The translations under genes were made by a program, and so were the position numbers. A stretch of 64,000 bases of DNA from Streptomyces sp. PR69 (GTDB taxonomy: Bacteria; Actinomycetota; Actinomycetes; Streptomycetales; Streptomycetaceae), in NCBI RefSeq assembly GCF_026420845.1, contig NZ_JAOWCB010000004.1, positions 124,001 to 188,000 of the forward strand, read 5' to 3'. Positions 62,231-64,000 of this stretch are shown piece after piece (position 1 is the first letter of the stretch; every line of letters starts with the position of its first letter). The notes under the pieces are model-generated. The model saw only the letters and a program-made list of their open reading frames with translations, made no database searches and had not been told where the DNA came from.

Positions 62231-63013
62231 TCAGGGAAGTGGGGGTCCCCCCACGCCCCCAGGGCGTAGGGGGAGGGTGGGGGAAAGCACCGCAGGTGAC
62301 GGCGGCAGCGCGCGCAGCGGCCACGCCGGGTCGACCACCGCCCCCGCATCCCCCTTGCGCCGCAGAAAGCGCTGGAAGTCCGCCGCCCACTGGGCGTACC
62401 AGCGAATCTGACGCTCATGCAGCTCCGCGGGAGCCATCGCGGCCACGGCCTCATGCCGCTCGGCTATCGCCCGCGCCACCCGCACCGCCGCCAGCGCATC
62501 CGCGCCCGCCTCATGGGCGTCGTCGAGCCGGATGCCGTATTCGGCGCAGACGGCCTCCAGGGTGCGCTTGCCCTTGCGGTAGCGGTCGACGGCCCGGTCG
62601 ATCGTGTAGGGGTCGATCACCGGTCCCGTCCCGCCCGCCGCGTCGAATCCGCGCTCGGCGAGCGAGGGCAGCCCATGCCGCCGCAACTCCGCGCTGAGCA
62701 GCGTCAGATCGAATGCCGCGTTGTACGCGACGACCGGCACGCCGCGTCGCCAGCAGTCCGTCAGCGTCTCGGCGATCTCGTCGGCGACCTCCCGCGCCGG
62801 CCGTCCCTCCGCCGCCGCCCGCTCGCTGCTGATGCCGTGGATCGCGGACGCCTGCGGCGGAATCCGCACGCCCGGGTCGGCCAGCCAGGTCCGCCGGGCG
62901 ATGCCCCGCGGCCCCACCTCGACGATCGCCGCCGTCACGATCCGCGCCTCAAGCGGCTCGGTGCCCGTCGTCTCCAGGTCGAAGCCGACGAGCGGCTCTG
63001 CGTGCCAGGCCAT
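62231..63013 (-). CDS. DEDDh 3'-5' exonuclease (DnaQ-like)
   Basis: A protein of 260 residues. Exo I motif GFDLETTGTEP (D12, E14), then PPQASAIHGIS, Exo II-like VAYNAAFDLTLL and Exo III DDAHEAGADALAAVRVA with its catalytic His and Asp. It would remove nucleotides from 3' ends in replication proofreading or repair; stand-alone copies are common in Streptomyces. GGGGGGAGAC precedes the ATG at 63013. The C-terminal 25 residues (PSPAVLSPTLPLRPGGVGGPPLP) are encoded by repeat-like DNA and may be a recent extension. Confidence 0.92.
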   Translation of the reverse strand: MAWHAEPLVGFDLETTGTEPLEARIVTAAIVEVGPRGIARRTWLADPGVRIPPQASAIHGISSERAAAEGRPAREVADEIAETLTDCWRRGVPVVAYNAAFDLTLLSAELRRHGLPSLAERGFDAAGGTGPVIDPYTIDRAVDRYRKGKRTLEAVCAEYGIRLDDAHEAGADALAAVRVARAIAERHEAVAAMAPAELHERQIRWYAQWAADFQRFLRRKGDAGAVVDPAWPLRALPPSPAVLSPTLPLRPGGVGGPPLP

Positions 63014-63109
63014 GTCTCCCCCCTCTGTGCGCGCGGGGCCCCCAACCGGTTCCCCACTGGCTCTCCACCCTGGCATGCGCCACTGACAACGCCGGGCCGC
63101 GGCTTTATC

Positions 63110-64000
63110 TCAGGACACTGGGCGCGAATCCACCCAGAACGAATCGAACTCCTCGCGGTAGGTCTGGAACAGTCCGTTCTCGGGGTCGACGCCCGCCCGG
63201 ACCACGGACCGTCCACCGCCCCGCAGGACCAGCACCGGCGCCTCCATGCCGCGTGCCTTGCGCAGATAGGACTGGACGACGGCCACGCCGTCGGGGCCGT
63301 CGCCGTCCACCAGATAGGCGTTGAAGCGGGGCGTCTCGTCGAATACCTGGATCTCGAACGCGCCCGGATCGCGCAGCCGGGCGCGGACCCGGCGCATATG
63401 GAGGATGTTCATCTCCACCGTGCGGCTCAGCTCGCCCTTCTTGAGGCCGAGTTCGCGCTCGCGCCGCTTGACCGCGCTGCTCGCCGGGTTGAGGAAGAGC
63501 AGCCGCACCCGGCAGCCGGACTCGGCCAGCCGCACCAGCCGGCGGCCGGAGAAGTTCTGCACCAGCAGATTGAGGCCGATGCCGATGGCGTCGAGGCGGC
63601 GTGCGCCGCCGAAGAGGTCCTCGGCCGGGAGCTGGCGCAGCAGCCGCACCCGGTCGGGGTGGACGGAGACCACGTCCGCGTACCGGTCGCCGACGAGATC
63701 CTCCACGGCGTCGACGGGGAGCCGGTCCGCCGAGGGAACGCCCGCCCCGCCGCCCAGTATCTCCAGCAGCCGTGCCGAGGCCCGCTCTGCCTGGGCGAGC
63801 ACCGCCTCGTTCAGCGCCCGGTTGCGGGAGACGATGTTGCGGGCCACCTCCAGCTCGTCGAGCGCCAGCTCGACATCCCGCCGGTCGTCGAAGTACGGCT
63901 CGAAGCAGGGCCAGTGCTGCACCATCAGCTCTCGCAGCTGGGGCAGCGTCAGAAACGACAGGACGTTGTCGTCCGCCGGGTCCAGCAGATAGCCCTTGCG
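63110..64000 (-). CDS. SAV2148-type HEPN-domain protein, 5' end beyond the window
   Basis: The last 296 codons of a minus-strand gene whose start lies beyond 64000. The segment RNRALNEAVLAQAERASARLLE is helical. Conserved stretches include PVDAVEDLVGDRYADVVSVHPDRVRLLRQLPAEDLFGGARRLDAIGIGLNLLVQNFSGRRLVRLAE and the terminal FQTYREEFDSFWVDSRPVS. I recall these from the Streptomyces family annotated SAV2148 HEPN domain-containing protein. HEPN proteins often bind nucleotides or cleave RNA, but no R-x4-6-H nuclease motif is evident in the visible part. It is nearly universal in Streptomyces and of unknown role. Confidence 0.85.
   Translation of the reverse strand, partial: RKGYLLDPADDNVLSFLTLPQLRELMVQHWPCFEPYFDDRRDVELALDELEVARNIVSRNRALNEAVLAQAERASARLLEILGGGAGVPSADRLPVDAVEDLVGDRYADVVSVHPDRVRLLRQLPAEDLFGGARRLDAIGIGLNLLVQNFSGRRLVRLAESGCRVRLLFLNPASSAVKRRERELGLKKGELSRTVEMNILHMRRVRARLRDPGAFEIQVFDETPRFNAYLVDGDGPDGVAVVQSYLRKARGMEAPVLVLRGGGRSVVRAGVDPENGLFQTYREEFDSFWVDSRPVS

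Overview
This is about 64 kb of a very high G+C actinobacterial chromosome, almost certainly Streptomyces. Third codon positions are nearly all G or C, and GTG/TTG starts and ATGA/TGATG gene overlaps are common. The families are typical of the genus: PucR, DUF2637, proline-rich PP2C and SAV2148-type HEPN proteins. A sulfate-assimilation operon carries the Streptomyces-type SRRHVDL leader peptide. I see no rRNA, tRNA, CRISPR array, integrase or insertion sequence.

Layout. 0-8.2 kb: a possible gene start cut by the left edge, a PucR regulator, a TPR-like protein, an intergenic repeat block, a small membrane protein, a GntR regulator, an FhuF-like iron-siderophore reductase under an IdeR/DmdR1-type iron box, a DUF2637 membrane protein and an anti-sigma-like ATPase. 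8.3-14.5 kb: a GH38 alpha-mannosidase, a PP2C-like protein divergent from a LuxR-type regulator, and a DUF456 membrane protein. 15.2-16.5 kb: rsgA preceded by a 23-residue ORF with a strong ribosome binding site. 16.8-23.8 kb: a 1512-residue secreted protein built like a botulinum neurotoxin, separated by a 13-bp-stem terminator from a convergent LAL-type regulator. 24.1-30.6 kb: a TAXI-type TRAP transporter, a second solute-binding lipoprotein and a two-component system. 30.8-35.3 kb: a zinc-finger/transmembrane/ricin-lectin protein and two CNNM/CorC-type proteins. 35.4-40.5 kb: methylmalonyl-CoA mutase (two subunits) and MeaB. 40.8-49 kb: a two-component system, VOC and AraC proteins, a YihY/BrkB membrane protein, an acyl-CoA dehydrogenase, a GAF regulator and an acetyltransferase. 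49.1-58.9 kb: leader peptide, sulfite reductase, zinc-ribbon protein, cysH, cysC, cysD, cysN, a sulfonate-type ABC transporter and sirohydrochlorin chelatase. 58.9-64 kb: NTF2-like and DUF1697 proteins, a macrolide-type glycosyltransferase, a phosphotransferase, a DEDDh exonuclease and a truncated HEPN-family gene.

The standout is the protein at 16833-21371. It has a signal peptide, an HEMIH zinc-protease motif, a downstream EEL-x-T-x-GG segment, an RxxY pair, a two-cysteine loop and a hydrophobic helical region ending in an N-x-x-W segment. These occur in the same order and at similar spacing as in clostridial neurotoxins. The receptor-binding part is replaced by five cysteine-rich repeats and a C-terminal beta-rich domain. 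I read it as a BoNT-like AB toxin; the activity and target are unknown.

The cys region works as one unit: sulfate activation (CysD/CysN, CysC), reduction (CysH, siroheme sulfite reductase), siroheme supply (chelatase) and sulfonate-type uptake, probably under a leader peptide responsive to cysteine. All assignments come from reading the sequence and remembered family features; no alignment or database search was run.
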